From the NCBI GenBank assembly GCA_030374805.1, contig JARGSG010000035.1:124001-188000 (forward strand): a stretch of 64,000 bases of DNA. The letters are read 5' to 3'. Source of the stretch: Gracilaria gracilis (lineage: Eukaryota > Rhodophyta > Florideophyceae > Gracilariales > Gracilariaceae). The translations under genes and the position numbers were made by a program. This document shows positions 11,201 through 22,082 of the stretch, in pieces (the first letter of the stretch is position 1; each line of letters begins with the position of its first letter). The notes under the pieces are model-generated. The model worked only from the letters and a program-made list of their open reading frames with translations, was not told the DNA's origin and ran no database searches.

Positions 11201-11652
11201 CGTGCGCCACGATGCACCGGTGTTGGCTGCGTCGTCGCTGTCACCCAATGCGAACACCGCTTTACAGTTCGCGCCGCGGCCAAAGTGCGTATGCTGTTGC
11301 GTTTGGGCTCCCCTCATAGCCCAATCGTCAAAGTCGCTCCCCTCCCCCATCCCAACCCCACACCACCCGCACCCTTTGCCTTCGTCCGCGTGCCCGCCCG
11401 TAGGCCTCCCTCTCCCCCCCCTTCCCCCCTTCCCCCGCCTTTGCTACCTTTATCCTCGTCCCTACTGCTCTCCCCTTCCACCAAGCCTTGCTTTCTTCTC
11501 GCTTTCTTCTTTCCGCTCCCTCCGTTGCCTCCTGCCCAAACTCCGTGCAAACTCCTTAATTCGCTCCGCCCGCTATACTTCACGTTCCGCACGCTCATCT
11601 CCCTCACTCTGTTCTGCTGTGACTCCTCTCGCTCTTCTGCGACGGCCCCTCA
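8282..11652. other. 3.4-kb intergenic region with a long hairpin and C-rich leader of the SAPS gene
   Basis: No recognisable gene. Contents: an 85-base inverted repeat at 9744-9828, a one-mismatch TACC-N3-GGTA site at 9021-9031, two direct copies of a GGGGGAACGTC-containing string at 10150-10187, and from about 11330 to 11652 a strongly pyrimidine-rich (C/T) stretch that looks like the leader or core promoter of the downstream gene. Several 60-240-codon open frames in the C-rich stretch overlap each other in different frames and lack any domain. Confidence 0.6.
9744..9828. repeat. 85-base inverted repeat (foldback), 9744-9828
   Basis: The left arm (from TGGAGCATGTATGATG) and the right arm (ending in CATCATACATGCTCCA) are complementary over about 36 bases with one short internal mismatch (GG against AA), around an 11-base loop. 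Transcribed, it would form a long stable stem. It lies about 1.5 kb downstream of eIF4A and 1.8 kb upstream of the SAPS gene. Fits a small MITE, a foldback element or a small-RNA precursor. Confidence 0.8.
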
Positions 11653-14229
11653 ATGACGACCTCTCCCGATGTGGTTCGCTCGCTCTCTGCCGATGAGCTT
11701 GCGTCCACTCTGTCCCGTTCCGACCGTCCCCCGCCTCCAGCCGACCCCATTCCCCCCGTAATTCCCATGCCCGAGCAGCAAAAGGTTAAGAGCGGTTTGC
11801 TAAAGCGTATTCGAAGAGCCTTTCGTCTCAGTGCTCAAAACGCGCGCAACTCTCGTCACGAAAAGCATGTGCGCTCTCACCACCCCCAACCAGCTCTTTA
11901 TCACGACCCCACCCCCGTACAACCTCATTCTTATTCTACTTCGACCACGCCCCCTCGCGCTGCAACCCAACATGTAATCGCCCACAATCACCCTGCGAAC
12001 CCATCCCCGCATCAATCGCCTCATGTGCCTATCAAGCACGAGAAACATTCCCGCACTTTCAGCTGGAGAGGCGCTCTTTCGTCACGAAATCTTCAACAGG
12101 AACGTGCGGGTACTGTCCTCGGAGACGTCGGTCGCTCCAGTCGGCGACACGATCCGAGGAAGAGGGCCAGTGTCAACCACAACTCTTCCTCTTCTTCAGA
12201 TGCCTTGCTCCATCAGCCCAATTCAAATCGTCCAACCAGAAACTCTTTCCGTTCACTTCCTGGTCGCGTCGTGTCCTCTCCTCCATCGCTCACAAGCCGC
12301 CGCTTTATCGTTGGGCCGCGCAAACGCATGGGTACTAACGCAAAATTAAACGCCAGCAGACCAAGCGCAATGAGTGGCCCGCTTGGTGAAGGTGATTCCG
12401 ACAGTGTTAAGCGTCTCAATCGCGGCTTTCGCGTGCGTCCAGGCCTTGATGGCTCTATGAACTTGCCGTCTGTTGCGTCTGGTGTGAGCGTAGCTACGTC
12501 TCCTCTTCATGGCGCGGTTGCTTTTCGCACAGTCGTGGAGGGTGCCGTAGCGGGCAGGCTCCCTTTTGCCTCTCTGCTTGATGCCATGTTTCGTCTGGAG
12601 GAAAAGCTACAGACTGACGTCAAAGAAATGCTTATCAAGTATCTTTCCAAGCAAGAGAACATGGAGGCTCTCATTGATCGCCTGACAGTTATTATGCCTC
12701 CGACCACCGACGAGGAGGGCATCGAAACTCCTGGAGGCGAGCGCGAACGCTATCGCTATTCTTATGTTGCTTGTATGCTGTTGAGCAACGGGCCGATTCA
12801 ATTGAGGCGGTCTCTCTTCCTCAACCCAAAGCATCTTGATCGCCTGGTCAGGGTTTTGGGACATGGAAAGCCATCTGACCCAGTTGTTGTGCGCTACGTG
12901 TGTAGAGTCTTGCATAGCGTCCTCCGTGATTCCCCGGAAGATACCGTACGTGCCATGGGTAGACGGAAGGACTTCATTGACGCTCTACTGTCCCACATAG
13001 CGATTACTGGTTGCCCTGAGGTCTGTCTTGCCATGCTGAGCACTGTTCGATGTCAAGCTGAACTCAAGTTTGGTCCTTCGAACAAGCCTGTTGTCGGTAT
13101 GATGGCCGATTCGAAGTTAGTTGATACTCTTTGCGACAAGCTCTCCGCCGCAGCCGAGAATGGTCCTCTCGATGGTACTGCATCGTCCACAATTGAGAAC
13201 TGCTCCAGAGTTATTGTTGGAATTGCTCTCAGGGCGCTTGTGATCCCTCGATATGAGATCAGCGAAGAGGACACACACGCGAACTTCATGCTTAAGTTCA
13301 ATGAGGACTTGTCATCTCTTGATGTCTTTAGCCAGCCCACACCGATCCTCAGATTACTGGACTCTGGGCTGATTGCGCTGTACTCGCATGATACAAGGGG
13401 ATATGTTCTATCAACGGCGTTAACGGCTGTGCGATACTTGCTTGTAACCGCACTCAATGGACAGGATTCTAGTTTGAGCACCATTCGGCTGCAGCTGATG
13501 TCTGTGAATACTTCTGCCTATGAGGCAGGAATTCGAGCGAGGATCCCTGAGCTTGCAAAGGTGCTACAGCACGCAAGAAGAGGAGCTGTTGTGGAGACTA
13601 TGTGGGAGAAGGTGGAGAATCCTCTTGGTGTTGTTCGACTCAAGATTTTGGAGCTTCTCATTGTACTTCTACAACATTGCAACGATGCGACTGCGACGGC
13701 AATGATCGAAGCGGAGATTCCACGCATCCTCATGGAATTGTTTGTAAGACTGAAGCTGAACAGTCTTCTACACCACTTTGTGTCTGCAATCATTGAGCAG
13801 ACGTTTATGAGCAGATTTGCCGCTTTACGGAGGTGTTTTCTAATCGACGTGCGATTACTTGATCATGTAATGGAGTTATGGGATGTTTCAATGGCAAATA
13901 GCGGGAGCCCTGCCGAGACTCCTGTTAACTACATCGGAGAACTCTTGCGGATAACCTGTGCGGTTCACGACTTTTTTAAACATGACTCAGACGAAGCCTG
14001 TGAGATGCGGGCTGAAATTGGAGAGGAAAAGTTCGCCCAGTTTGAACGATTGTGCAACGGGCCGGTGGCGGATAAGTTGAGTGAGAATGGACCTCTCTGC
14101 AGTCCAACAGAGCTTCCACCGCGACCAGGAGATACTTTTGGTTTTGATGGTTACTCTGGAAGTCTGGGAGGCAGCCATGGCTCACTCTTTATGAAGCCAA
14201 GAGGCCCAGGAACAATAGTGAAGTCATGA
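11653..14229 (+). CDS. SAPS-domain protein, PP6 (SIT4-type) phosphatase regulatory subunit-like
   Basis: 858 residues. Residues 1-260 are basic, Ser/Pro/His-rich and disordered. From about residue 275 to 830 the protein is an all-helical armadillo-like array with the order of the SAPS family: an LPFASLLDAMFRLEEKL segment, EMLIKYLSKQENMEALID, a VACMLLSNG segment, and ALLSHIAITGCPEVCLAML, which matches the family's 'HI-domain' motif. The SAPS family (yeast Sap155/185/190, human PPP6R1-3) binds the PP6/Sit4 catalytic subunit and directs it in growth and DNA-damage signalling. Normal length for the family. The start (11653) follows a long pyrimidine-rich leader. The family call rests on helical-repeat pattern rather than a diagnostic catalytic motif, so it is moderate. 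Confidence 0.72.
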   Translation: MTTSPDVVRSLSADELASTLSRSDRPPPPADPIPPVIPMPEQQKVKSGLLKRIRRAFRLSAQNARNSRHEKHVRSHHPQPALYHDPTPVQPHSYSTSTTPPRAATQHVIAHNHPANPSPHQSPHVPIKHEKHSRTFSWRGALSSRNLQQERAGTVLGDVGRSSRRHDPRKRASVNHNSSSSSDALLHQPNSNRPTRNSFRSLPGRVVSSPPSLTSRRFIVGPRKRMGTNAKLNASRPSAMSGPLGEGDSDSVKRLNRGFRVRPGLDGSMNLPSVASGVSVATSPLHGAVAFRTVVEGAVAGRLPFASLLDAMFRLEEKLQTDVKEMLIKYLSKQENMEALIDRLTVIMPPTTDEEGIETPGGERERYRYSYVACMLLSNGPIQLRRSLFLNPKHLDRLVRVLGHGKPSDPVVVRYVCRVLHSVLRDSPEDTVRAMGRRKDFIDALLSHIAITGCPEVCLAMLSTVRCQAELKFGPSNKPVVGMMADSKLVDTLCDKLSAAAENGPLDGTASSTIENCSRVIVGIALRALVIPRYEISEEDTHANFMLKFNEDLSSLDVFSQPTPILRLLDSGLIALYSHDTRGYVLSTALTAVRYLLVTALNGQDSSLSTIRLQLMSVNTSAYEAGIRARIPELAKVLQHARRGAVVETMWEKVENPLGVVRLKILELLIVLLQHCNDATATAMIEAEIPRILMELFVRLKLNSLLHHFVSAIIEQTFMSRFAALRRCFLIDVRLLDHVMELWDVSMANSGSPAETPVNYIGELLRITCAVHDFFKHDSDEACEMRAEIGEEKFAQFERLCNGPVADKLSENGPLCSPTELPPRPGDTFGFDGYSGSLGGSHGSLFMKPRGPGTIVKS

Positions 14230-15356
14230 ACCGAAACTGACATCTGAGCTTTGACTTCCTTCACCGCAAGAATTACTCGCTCATGCCATCTATTTCAAAG
14301 TGCACATATACGAATGTACATTTCACCACGAACTTCACTCAAAATATTTCTATGCATGCTGCGACTATTCGATTGCTACTTCGACTGTGAAGGAACAGCT
14401 TGTCCTACGCTCTGCGAGATGTGTAACGAAGAAAGAGCAGCGTCTCGTCAGGTGGCATACATATATTAAACATAAGATTCCAATACTGATAGTTTGGTTT
14501 CCGACGTTGCTCTGTTGCTCATGGGCACGAGAGTGCGCTCTTCGCTTTTTGTGTGGCGAAGTTCGGCGTTGAAATATAATAATTATGAGTGATATGTTGT
14601 CTTTAAGTCCATCACTGGTAGCGCGTCTTCAATTTAGAATCTGTTTTTCCGGAGCACTACCGCCACTGTTCGGGTGTGGGCTAAAGTTAGATTAGCTGCC
14701 GAGGATCGCGGATGCGAAGCTTGCAAGTGGTAGTGTCCGGTTCAGATTGAGTCTCAAGTCCATGGGAATGGAAACATCTGCCATTGGACGCGACACCGGT
14801 ACGATGTCTCGCGCGATAGACGCGCGACAAAAGCTTGGTGCTCAAACGACACGCACGTGTTGGTAGTCGCGGAGTCTGGCGTATTGCTCATCATATGGTA
14901 CATTTGTTTGTGATCATGCATGGGACGTTGCCGTTGGCGCACTATTCAATGAGGCGTTCTGCCCGGTGGGTGGAATGGAATTCCAATGCTGTTGCCATGC
15001 CTATGTTGCTGAAACAGTGCTGATGCGAGTTTGTACGCCATTGGCGCTGTCCCTTGCCATTGCAGGATGATTTGGTTCGATTCCCTTGGTGATTTCGAGG
15101 TACATATTGAAAGCCAGAGTCTCTGGTACGGGGCGGTCCTTGATGGGTTATGCGTTCACCATATGAGGCTCATAAGCCATGCACAATCGCCAGGCGGGAC
15201 AAATGTATGCAGGTTTACTGTGGATCAACCGCACCCTCAAAAATGGTGAGAGTGGTTACGATGCATTGCGGATTGAGACGTGAACGTCAAATCTTCGTCA
15301 GTCATGCATACAAGGTAGTGGCAGCTGGTAGCTTTGACCTTCTTCATGGAACGTTC

Positions 15357-15367
15357 TACCAAGGGTA
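15357..15367 (+). promoter_or_regulatory. TACCAAGGGTA dyad site
   Basis: Exact copy of an 11-mer found also at 28172, 38584 and 48764. Flanks differ at each site. This one is 2 kb upstream of RMI1. Confidence 0.45.
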
Positions 15368-15601
15368 TCGTCGTTTGTGTTCCAACCCAAGACCTTTTTC
15401 CCGCGCAAAGACGATTTGGTTCTTTCAAATTCAATCTAGAAATGCGACACCTGTGTAGGCACCGGTAATAGCGAGCTGTCGCCAGGTGTAATACAAGTAG
15501 GCCGACTAGATTTGCGGCACAGATTAAATCATCTAATTCCACATTCCTCACAAACCGCTATCCAAGTTTATATCGACGATAGCCTATCGTCAAGCAGCGC
15601 T

Positions 15602-15628
15602 TGCGAGCGAGCGAGCGAGCGAGCGAGC
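15602..15628. repeat. (GAGC)n microsatellite
   Basis: About six tandem copies of the tetramer GAGC/GCGA in intergenic DNA, ending in GGGCCG. Simple slippage repeat, no function inferred. Confidence 0.9.
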
Positions 15629-15989
15629 GGGCCGTGGCATTGCTTCGCCTGCAAGATCACAAACTGCAAAATGGCTTCACCTTCTTCGTATCTAGATACT
15701 GTGACCCACCTTAATGTTTGGAAACTGCCAGAGACAATAAGGTCAATGCCGCTTTGTCCAGTATCGAGTCCGTTTGCCTACATGCAACCGTCATGCATCG
15801 ACTCCTATCCTTGAGTCCATGAATAACACAACAAGGCCAATATCTGTTCAGGTCAATTCTGAAGAGCATCAGCAACAGTTTTAGCACTAAACCTCTTCTC
15901 TCACGAGATGGACACGAGCATATCCTTCTAGGTAAATTTTTTAGCTTGAACGAACTGTTCAACATCTTTAACGACCCCGGTCTGTATAT

Positions 15990-16115
15990 TTGTTATCTCT
16001 TCTTCTTCTTTATTATGGTGGTCGTATATTTGTTGTTTCCTATGGGCGTTGCAAACCCAAACTTTATGAGATGATACGCGATCATAATAAACAAGAAGAA
16101 GAAGAATGAGATGAA
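15990..16115. repeat. Imperfect long hairpin with TTC/GAA arms
   Basis: The left arm TTATCTCTTCTTCTTCTTTATTATG and its near-complement on the right (CATAATAAACAAGAAG..., ending GAGATGA) pair over roughly 26 bases, continuing into GTCGTAT against ATACGCGA. The loop is about 50 bases with two bulges. The shape is closer to a plant-style small-RNA precursor than to the perfect foldbacks elsewhere, but the arms are simple-sequence and could pair by chance. Confidence 0.5.
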
Positions 16116-16424
16116 TTTTTGACAACATCATAGACAATCTCTCCAAACACCTGAACAACGCGGGGATACATAATGAAAGGCTTATCGAAGAATACTTCTG
16201 GGCATGAGATTGAAATGCGATTCCCGCTCACTTGAGACAAGCAAATAAAACGATGAGTATTATCATATAAACGATAAAGCTCAGTAGAAAGTTAGAATCT
16301 TTAACTTCAGGAAAAATTGAGCATACCTCGTGGAGCCTATGGTGTTTGAAAATGGAAGAGTGACCACGCTAGCAAAATCTGGATTAACAATCCCGATTGC
16401 AGAGGAGGTTCAATTCCAGTTTAC

Positions 16425-16570
16425 GTGCTTGATATATATCTCTCTCTCATTTATAGACACATCTAGCTTAATTACAACTAAATGTAGCGCATTTCTGGTG
16501 AAAGAGACGCTCTCTCACTAAGAAAACCAGCACCTTCTCAGGCCATTTTTGGATGATATCAGAAACAAAC
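16425..16570 (+). repeat. Dispersed repeat, copy B
   Basis: Shares with copy A (4915-5075) the ordered blocks CTCTCTC, GACGCTCTCTCACTAAGAAA, CTTCTCAGGCCA and GATATCAGAAACAA. A B-box-like GGTTCAATTCC lies just before it at 16408-16418. That adjacency would fit a tRNA-derived SINE, but it is not seen directly before the other copies. Confidence 0.5.
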
Positions 16571-17396
16571 AAGACTCCACGGTTCACGAAGGGGCGGCAA
16601 GCAAAGTCGTCTACTGAGCGTTCTTTTCGGACATCTCAGTATATAGTGCTCAACATCATTCAGTACTCCTGGACGACGTGCTTGATATCAAAGCATGCTT
16701 CCAACTATGGTGTAGTTTCGAAGAAGAATGTCCGATCGAACGAAAGTCATCGCTATCAAAAACGGCACAAGACATGCAGAAATCACTTTGGTGCAATTTC
16801 TAAACGGGCCTGGTGCGAAATCTTCATCTTGTTCGCGACCGCAACTGGTGATGTGTCGCTTATCAACGGGTACCCGGGAGACCAAGTTTGTCGCTGCAAA
16901 TTCGGTAGGGACGTAAAAAGAAGAGGTAGAGCACGTTTTACTGCGATATCGGCGCACAATTGCTACCCGGTGTCACGAGTTGCCGCCACTGGCAGAACGA
17001 CGTAATCGTTCGTGTGAGAGGTAGCGTTTCCCCTTGTGGCCATACCCTTGATAGAAGTTCTTGTTCTTTCAGAGGCGAGAGAACTTTCTCTCGAGATAGC
17101 TGTCTTTCAATTTAGCGAATAGAATATTGATGTCCATAATGAAGAAGAACAGCGAATGAGCCGCGCCTTTAACGGATGGTTTCATCATCATCATCTCTCT
17201 GTCTCTCTTAAGTCTATAACCAAAGACTCTTCTTCCCAGGGAGTGAAGTCATCTTTCGTTCGGATATCTTGAGATTTGATTAAAAAAACATGGGTCCAGT
17301 TTGGAATAGACTTGGCGCGAGAGCTACAGAACGTACGGCACGTGGTTATGGAACAGTTCTGTAGAACTGGCTCAGGGGTTTTGTGAAAGCTACGTA

Positions 17397-18923
17397 ATGA
17401 ATCACAATGCTCTCGTTCGTTCGCTCGAGGAAGAGTATGGACTTCGCAACCTTCGCGATGACTGGATTCGTCGTCAGAGAGCCCTTTCGCTTGATATTGT
17501 CAAGGGTCCAATAAGTCGAACAAACTTGTGCTGTATGTCTACAGGAACGTTGCCCTGGAATATCTTGCAGGCTCATTCGGTTCAGTTGGGGGTCAAAGCT
17601 CTTGTTCAAGTAGAGGACATCATAAACATCGCAAATGCAAACCCTAGAAGTCATGATGCACCTCGTGTGCTTCAGCTGACTCTCAATGACGGGGCAATCG
17701 ATTTTGCTGCTGTTGAATTGGAGCCGCTGGGAGGACGCATATCGATGAAGACCATACCGGGTACAAAGATTGTGTTGCTACCCTCAACCATGGTCCGGAG
17801 AGGTCGTGTTCTTCTTATTCCAAATGACTTCATCTTTTTTGGATCTCCTCCTACGAACCTATGGGGCGAACAACATGAAATGAGGATTGCCCAGTCACTT
17901 AGAGATGCAGGATTGCCTAACCCGAAAGATTCTTCTTTTGATTCCATCGCAAGACCGCAAATCACGAACGACGTAGATACCAGAATACCAATTGACATGG
18001 GTGGAATTGCTGATGCAATTATGACGAACGAAAACGATGAAGATGACGACGATATGTTTTGGGCTCAAGCAGTGGAAGTTGTGGATAGAAACATAGAAAA
18101 TACTGGAACCATTTCCCTGAATGCGAATACTTTGGATGACACACCTACTCAAAGAAACTCTTATAATCGCAAGGTTGCCTTAGGACGAAACATAGAGCTT
18201 CCCTTGATTGGCTTCGAAGCAACACCTAATGAGAACCTTAATGAAAACCGCCGGACTGAAGTGATAAGTATTGAGGAGGAGCCTGGACATCAACGAACGG
18301 AAAATGAAGCAATAAGAAATACTCACCTGGAGGAAGATCAGCCAGTGACTGACTCTCTTTCCAACAAAGTTCTCGAAATCCCGAGCACTCCTGTCTTTGA
18401 GTCTGATGAAAGGGGATTTGATCTACCGTTCGAAGACGACGAGAATGCCAGAGTCATTGATACACCATCGCAGAACGCTATTATGAGTAAAGTTGATCTG
18501 CCTTTTATTCCGTTCTCAAAACTAAGGGCAGAGGGAATAGATCAAGAACAATCGAGTTCTTTGTACCGCGTTTATTCGATGAAGACTGGGAAGAAGACAA
18601 ACATACGAAAAATTGGTCCAAACTATTCGTTCTTCGTCGAAGTAGACGATGGGACCGCTATCGAATTACTACAAATAAATCCGGACTTGTTCAAACGTCT
18701 AGCAGGCTTTGCAGTTGGTTCTGAGGAGTATCTTCAAGACGAACAAGACGGATTGCCTCTCATTAGAAAGGCAGTTCGAGGAATCCATGGGTTTGTGCGT
18801 GTTATTGAAAAGTCAGATGGGAGGCTCATAAACAGTATTTCGGAAGGGATTCCGAATGATGTGGTACGTGAGACCCTAAACGTCAATGTGGATCTTCGGC
18901 AGACAAGAATCCTTACAATCTAA
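17397..18923 (+). CDS. RMI1: RMI1, RecQ-mediated genome instability protein 1
   Basis: 508 residues, single exon. The N-terminal part holds the RMI1 OB-fold signature: LPWNILQAHSVQLGVKALVQ, then VLQLTLNDGA with an acidic/aromatic stretch, KTIPGTKIVLLPS, and VRRGRVLLIPNDFIFFGSPP (residues about 45-160), the 'pGtK..L....vrrG.llL.p.n...lGG' order. RMI1 joins topoisomerase III and a RecQ/BLM helicase in the dissolvasome that takes apart double Holliday junctions. Residues 190-360 are acidic and disordered; the last 140 residues include a second folded region as in long plant-type RMI1. Its presence in the same window as an SRS2-like helicase is a coincidence of theme; the two are 14 kb apart. Confidence 0.85.
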   Translation: MNHNALVRSLEEEYGLRNLRDDWIRRQRALSLDIVKGPISRTNLCCMSTGTLPWNILQAHSVQLGVKALVQVEDIINIANANPRSHDAPRVLQLTLNDGAIDFAAVELEPLGGRISMKTIPGTKIVLLPSTMVRRGRVLLIPNDFIFFGSPPTNLWGEQHEMRIAQSLRDAGLPNPKDSSFDSIARPQITNDVDTRIPIDMGGIADAIMTNENDEDDDDMFWAQAVEVVDRNIENTGTISLNANTLDDTPTQRNSYNRKVALGRNIELPLIGFEATPNENLNENRRTEVISIEEEPGHQRTENEAIRNTHLEEDQPVTDSLSNKVLEIPSTPVFESDERGFDLPFEDDENARVIDTPSQNAIMSKVDLPFIPFSKLRAEGIDQEQSSSLYRVYSMKTGKKTNIRKIGPNYSFFVEVDDGTAIELLQINPDLFKRLAGFAVGSEEYLQDEQDGLPLIRKAVRGIHGFVRVIEKSDGRLINSISEGIPNDVVRETLNVNVDLRQTRILTI

Positions 18924-19103
18924 CTTTCCGGCCTTTTTGCAATGACAGGATAACTTTCTTTCAGCTTTTGCTAGTAATGTAGAGGCTCGCCTTGCTAACT
19001 ATGTTCTGAGGACTTTATAGGTGTTAGGAAGGTTACCTTTGTGCACCCGTGTTGCATCTCAGCTTGGACAAAAGGAGATGCCCATAGAACGCGTCAGTCT
19101 GCA

Positions 19104-22082
19104 TCACATATTGGAATCAGCCGAGCTGCTTTCCATATCTTCAATACTTTCCTTAGCTGCACTAGTTTGGGATTCCCACATTTTCGCATATACTCCACCA
19201 CGTTGAAGAAGTTCTTTGTGGGTTCCCCTTTCGATAATGATGCCATATGAAATGGGGGAAGTATCCTTTTCAAACCCTTCATCAGGATCGAATTTGAGAT
19301 CTCCTGTTGCAGGGCGCTTATTTTCGGTTTCCTCCTTCCCAAGTACGAGTATTTCATCCGCCATCATGACCGTCGACAGTCTGTGGGCCACTACTACTGT
19401 CGTTCGGTTTTTGCAAACTTCTTTGAAATTCGTTTGGAGTTCGCGCTCAGTGTGAGTGTCCTACACAATCAAAGAATAATGAAACAAGGGTTAGCCAAGA
19501 TACAAATTCTCCTTGTGAGTAGTGAGTTATGGTCTGGAGTGCCCACGTACAAGTGCAGATGTTGCTTCGTCCAGGAGAACTATTGCAGGAGATTTGATAA
19601 CACATCTAGCGCATCCGACGCGTTGTCGTTCACCACCAGATAACCGAACCCCTCTTTCTCCAACTACGGTATCAAGACCCAAAGGAAGAGAATCGATAAA
19701 CGGCCCTAACGCGGCAGAGGTTGCTGCGTCAAGAGTTTCAGCATCTGTTGCATCCTGCTTTCCGTAAGAAATGTTGTATCTAAGAGTTCTGTTGAACAAG
19801 ACCTGAAACACAAATGGAAAGAACTAGTCAGAACCATAATCAAGGAGCCCATCAGCTCGAACATCTTCCATGTTGAAGTTAGACTTCATCACTTACGGTA
19901 TCTTGGGCAACAACACCAATGCTTTGGCGAAGAGATTTTTGGGAGAACGAACGAATATCCTTTCCATCTATTAGAATCTTGCCGCTGTCTACATCGTAGA
20001 ACCTGAGAAGAAGACGCATTATGGTGCTAGAAGCGAAAAAAGGTGCGAACATGCAAAAGGACATGCAAAAGTTAGCGCATTGTTATTACACAAAATAACA
20101 CATTCTCTTCTTGTTACCCACCTTTTCCCTGCTCCTGAGCTGCCAACAAGGGCAACCATTCTTCCTGGTTGTACTTTGAACGATATGTTTCGAAGCCCTC
20201 CATTGGTTCCTCTTTCCTCCCCTTTGTAGCAAAAAGAAACGTTCTCAAATGTGACCTCCCCTGCGCGACCTGTTAGAATTTCTTCCTCAGAAATGAGTAA
20301 TGGAACAGCATCACTGCGATCCTTCACCGTAACCTTTTGCTGCAGTAAGTCGATGCTGTTCTCAAGATCGGTAGCAGCTTGGGATATGATTCTGTAGGAC
20401 GATCCAAGGAACTGTCCAATTCAAATGAAGTATGTATGTGTAAGTGTCAAATTGAAACTGCAAAAGGATCAGGATTCCTTACATAGTACTCAACTGATCC
20501 CCGTGGACATTAATAGTGTGAAAGGATACGTAACTTACGAACAGAGGCTGGAAGATTTGGCCAACGTAAGTGTTGATCAACACAAAATCTCCTGGCGTCA
20601 AACCACCGAAAGCAACTGCTCTGGCTGCAAGAATCATCGAACCTAATAGACCACTCCTTTGTATAAAAGACTGACCAAAGTTTAGAATGCTGAGTGATCC
20701 TCGGGAATATACCGCTTTTCCACGATACTCTTCCGCTAGTTCTCTGTATGCTGCTGCTTCTTCTTGTTCCATTCCAAACATTTTCACGGTCTCATAGTTG
20801 AACAGAGTATCAGCAGTCTAGGGAACCAAGGAAGTTAGCACATGTCGTTGTTACAATCTGGTGAACAAATAGATCCGCTTACCTTTTCTGTTGTTGCATT
20901 AAAGTACAAACGAATGTAAGTGCTGGGCTGGCTCATCGCAACCTCAAAGACAAAACGGTCAGAATGAAATACTCACGAAAAAGTTTGGTGTCTATTTCAA
21001 TAACGTCACGTCGAATTTGGACACTGATATCAGGAACAAAAGGAAAAGTTAGACGCAATCATTCCAAGCATATTCTAATGAAGTCTTTCGAGTTCACATA
21101 CCGCCATTTTGTGATTAAGATCGTGTAAACGAAATAGGCGATTACTGTGACCAAAATAACGAGAGCAATCAAAGGAGTTCCAAGATGAAAGAAAATACCA
21201 CTGACAAGAGAAACTTCAAACAGTCTGTCTGTTTGTGTTAGGTACATGGTTGCAGAAAGTATTCAGGAAGAAGGGAATAGCATACATTGGAAGCAAGTTG
21301 GTTAAAACAGTGGATAGAATGGTTTCAATGCTACTTTTGCCTCGGTTCATGATCCTAAGAACCTCACCTGTCTTTCGCTGTAAGTGAAACGCAAGACTGA
21401 GGCTTTGTAAGTGTGAAAACAAGTCGATTGAAAACCTCTTTTTGGTATCAGTAGACACAATACTATACGAGTATGATTGCAACCCGTTGACAACATCGGC
21501 GAGCACCCGGGACCCAATGTAGAGAACAACGGCACTATATGGAATGACCAGAGGTCCTCCAAGGAGGTTGTTAGCCAAAGCGTCTACAGCGAGTTTGTAG
21601 GCAAATGGAGGAACAAGGATTAGAACCTTATTACAGAGCACCATCAAAAATGAGAAGAAAGCAACAGCACGTAGCTTGCTCGTCTCTGGGATAATATACG
21701 GACGAGCCAAATGATAAGTTTCCAGCCAGTTTATTCCATCTCCCTGCCTCGATTGTAGTAGCGGAGTTCGCTCTGTAGGCCCGGCTGCAGTTGCTCTGCG
21801 CCTAGAGCCCCACGTGGAGTGAAACCGCGGCATCCGGCGGAGAGAAACAGGTCGAAGAAGAACTGCACAATGCTTTGAAATTGAAGCAGGACGATGACAG
21901 CTTCGTCGATAGTTAACGAAAGAATGGGATACAACGAATAACGAAAAAGACTGATCACCACTTGGGCTTCGATCGACCAAACAAAATCTTTCCTGACGGA
22001 TGTTACACTGCATTCCCGAAGGATGATATTGGGGATGCATGATGGTTGTGTGAGAGATAATGGATTTCAAGCCGACTCCCAT
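19104..22082 (-). CDS. ABCB6/HMT1-like half ABC transporter, nine exons
   Basis: Exons by coordinate: 22082-21286, 21224-21102, 21023-20973, 20922-20883, 20817-20539, 20411-20122, 20026-19897, 19802-19551, 19460-19104. All eight introns are GT-AG, 50-127 bases, and all phases match, giving 772 residues. A single membrane domain (residues about 110-410) precedes one nucleotide-binding domain: GSSGAGKS (Walker A, about 520), [13 protein letters not shown] (signature, about 624), IVLLDEAT (Walker B) and VVVAHRLST (H-loop, about 680). DLENSIDLL and the TVLFNRT region resemble ABCB6/HMT1 more than mitochondrial ATM1. Such half transporters export heavy-metal or tetrapyrrole conjugates across vacuolar or mitochondrial membranes. 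About 25 extra residues sit in the NBD between ILVLGKEE and IIERGTH. The start is uncertain: an ATG at 22082 gives a basic N-terminus, and ERTPLL near residue 102-107 could be a sorting signal. The 51- and 40-base exons 3 and 4 are the least certain part. Confidence 0.87.

Larger units (their letters stand above)
14230..17396. other. 3.2-kb intergenic region with repeats, no supported gene
   Basis: Holds one exact TACCAAGGGTA site (15357-15367), a short palindrome GACGATAG/CTATCGTC near 15573-15589, a (GAGC)n microsatellite at about 15602-15628, an imperfect long hairpin around 15990-16115 built on TTCTTCTTC/GAAGAAGAA arms, dispersed-repeat copy B (16425-16570), and a CT-rich tract near 17190. 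Open frames are short and domain-free. Confidence 0.6.

Noticed and set aside
10971-11696. 241- and 208-codon open frames upstream of the SAPS gene
   Set aside because: Both lie in the C-rich leader, overlap one another in different frames and end in the SAPS coding start; low-complexity artefacts.
15060-15100. Perfect B-box string GGTTCGATTCC on the plus strand
   Set aside because: No A-box at the right distance and the T-stem bases do not pair; not a tRNA.
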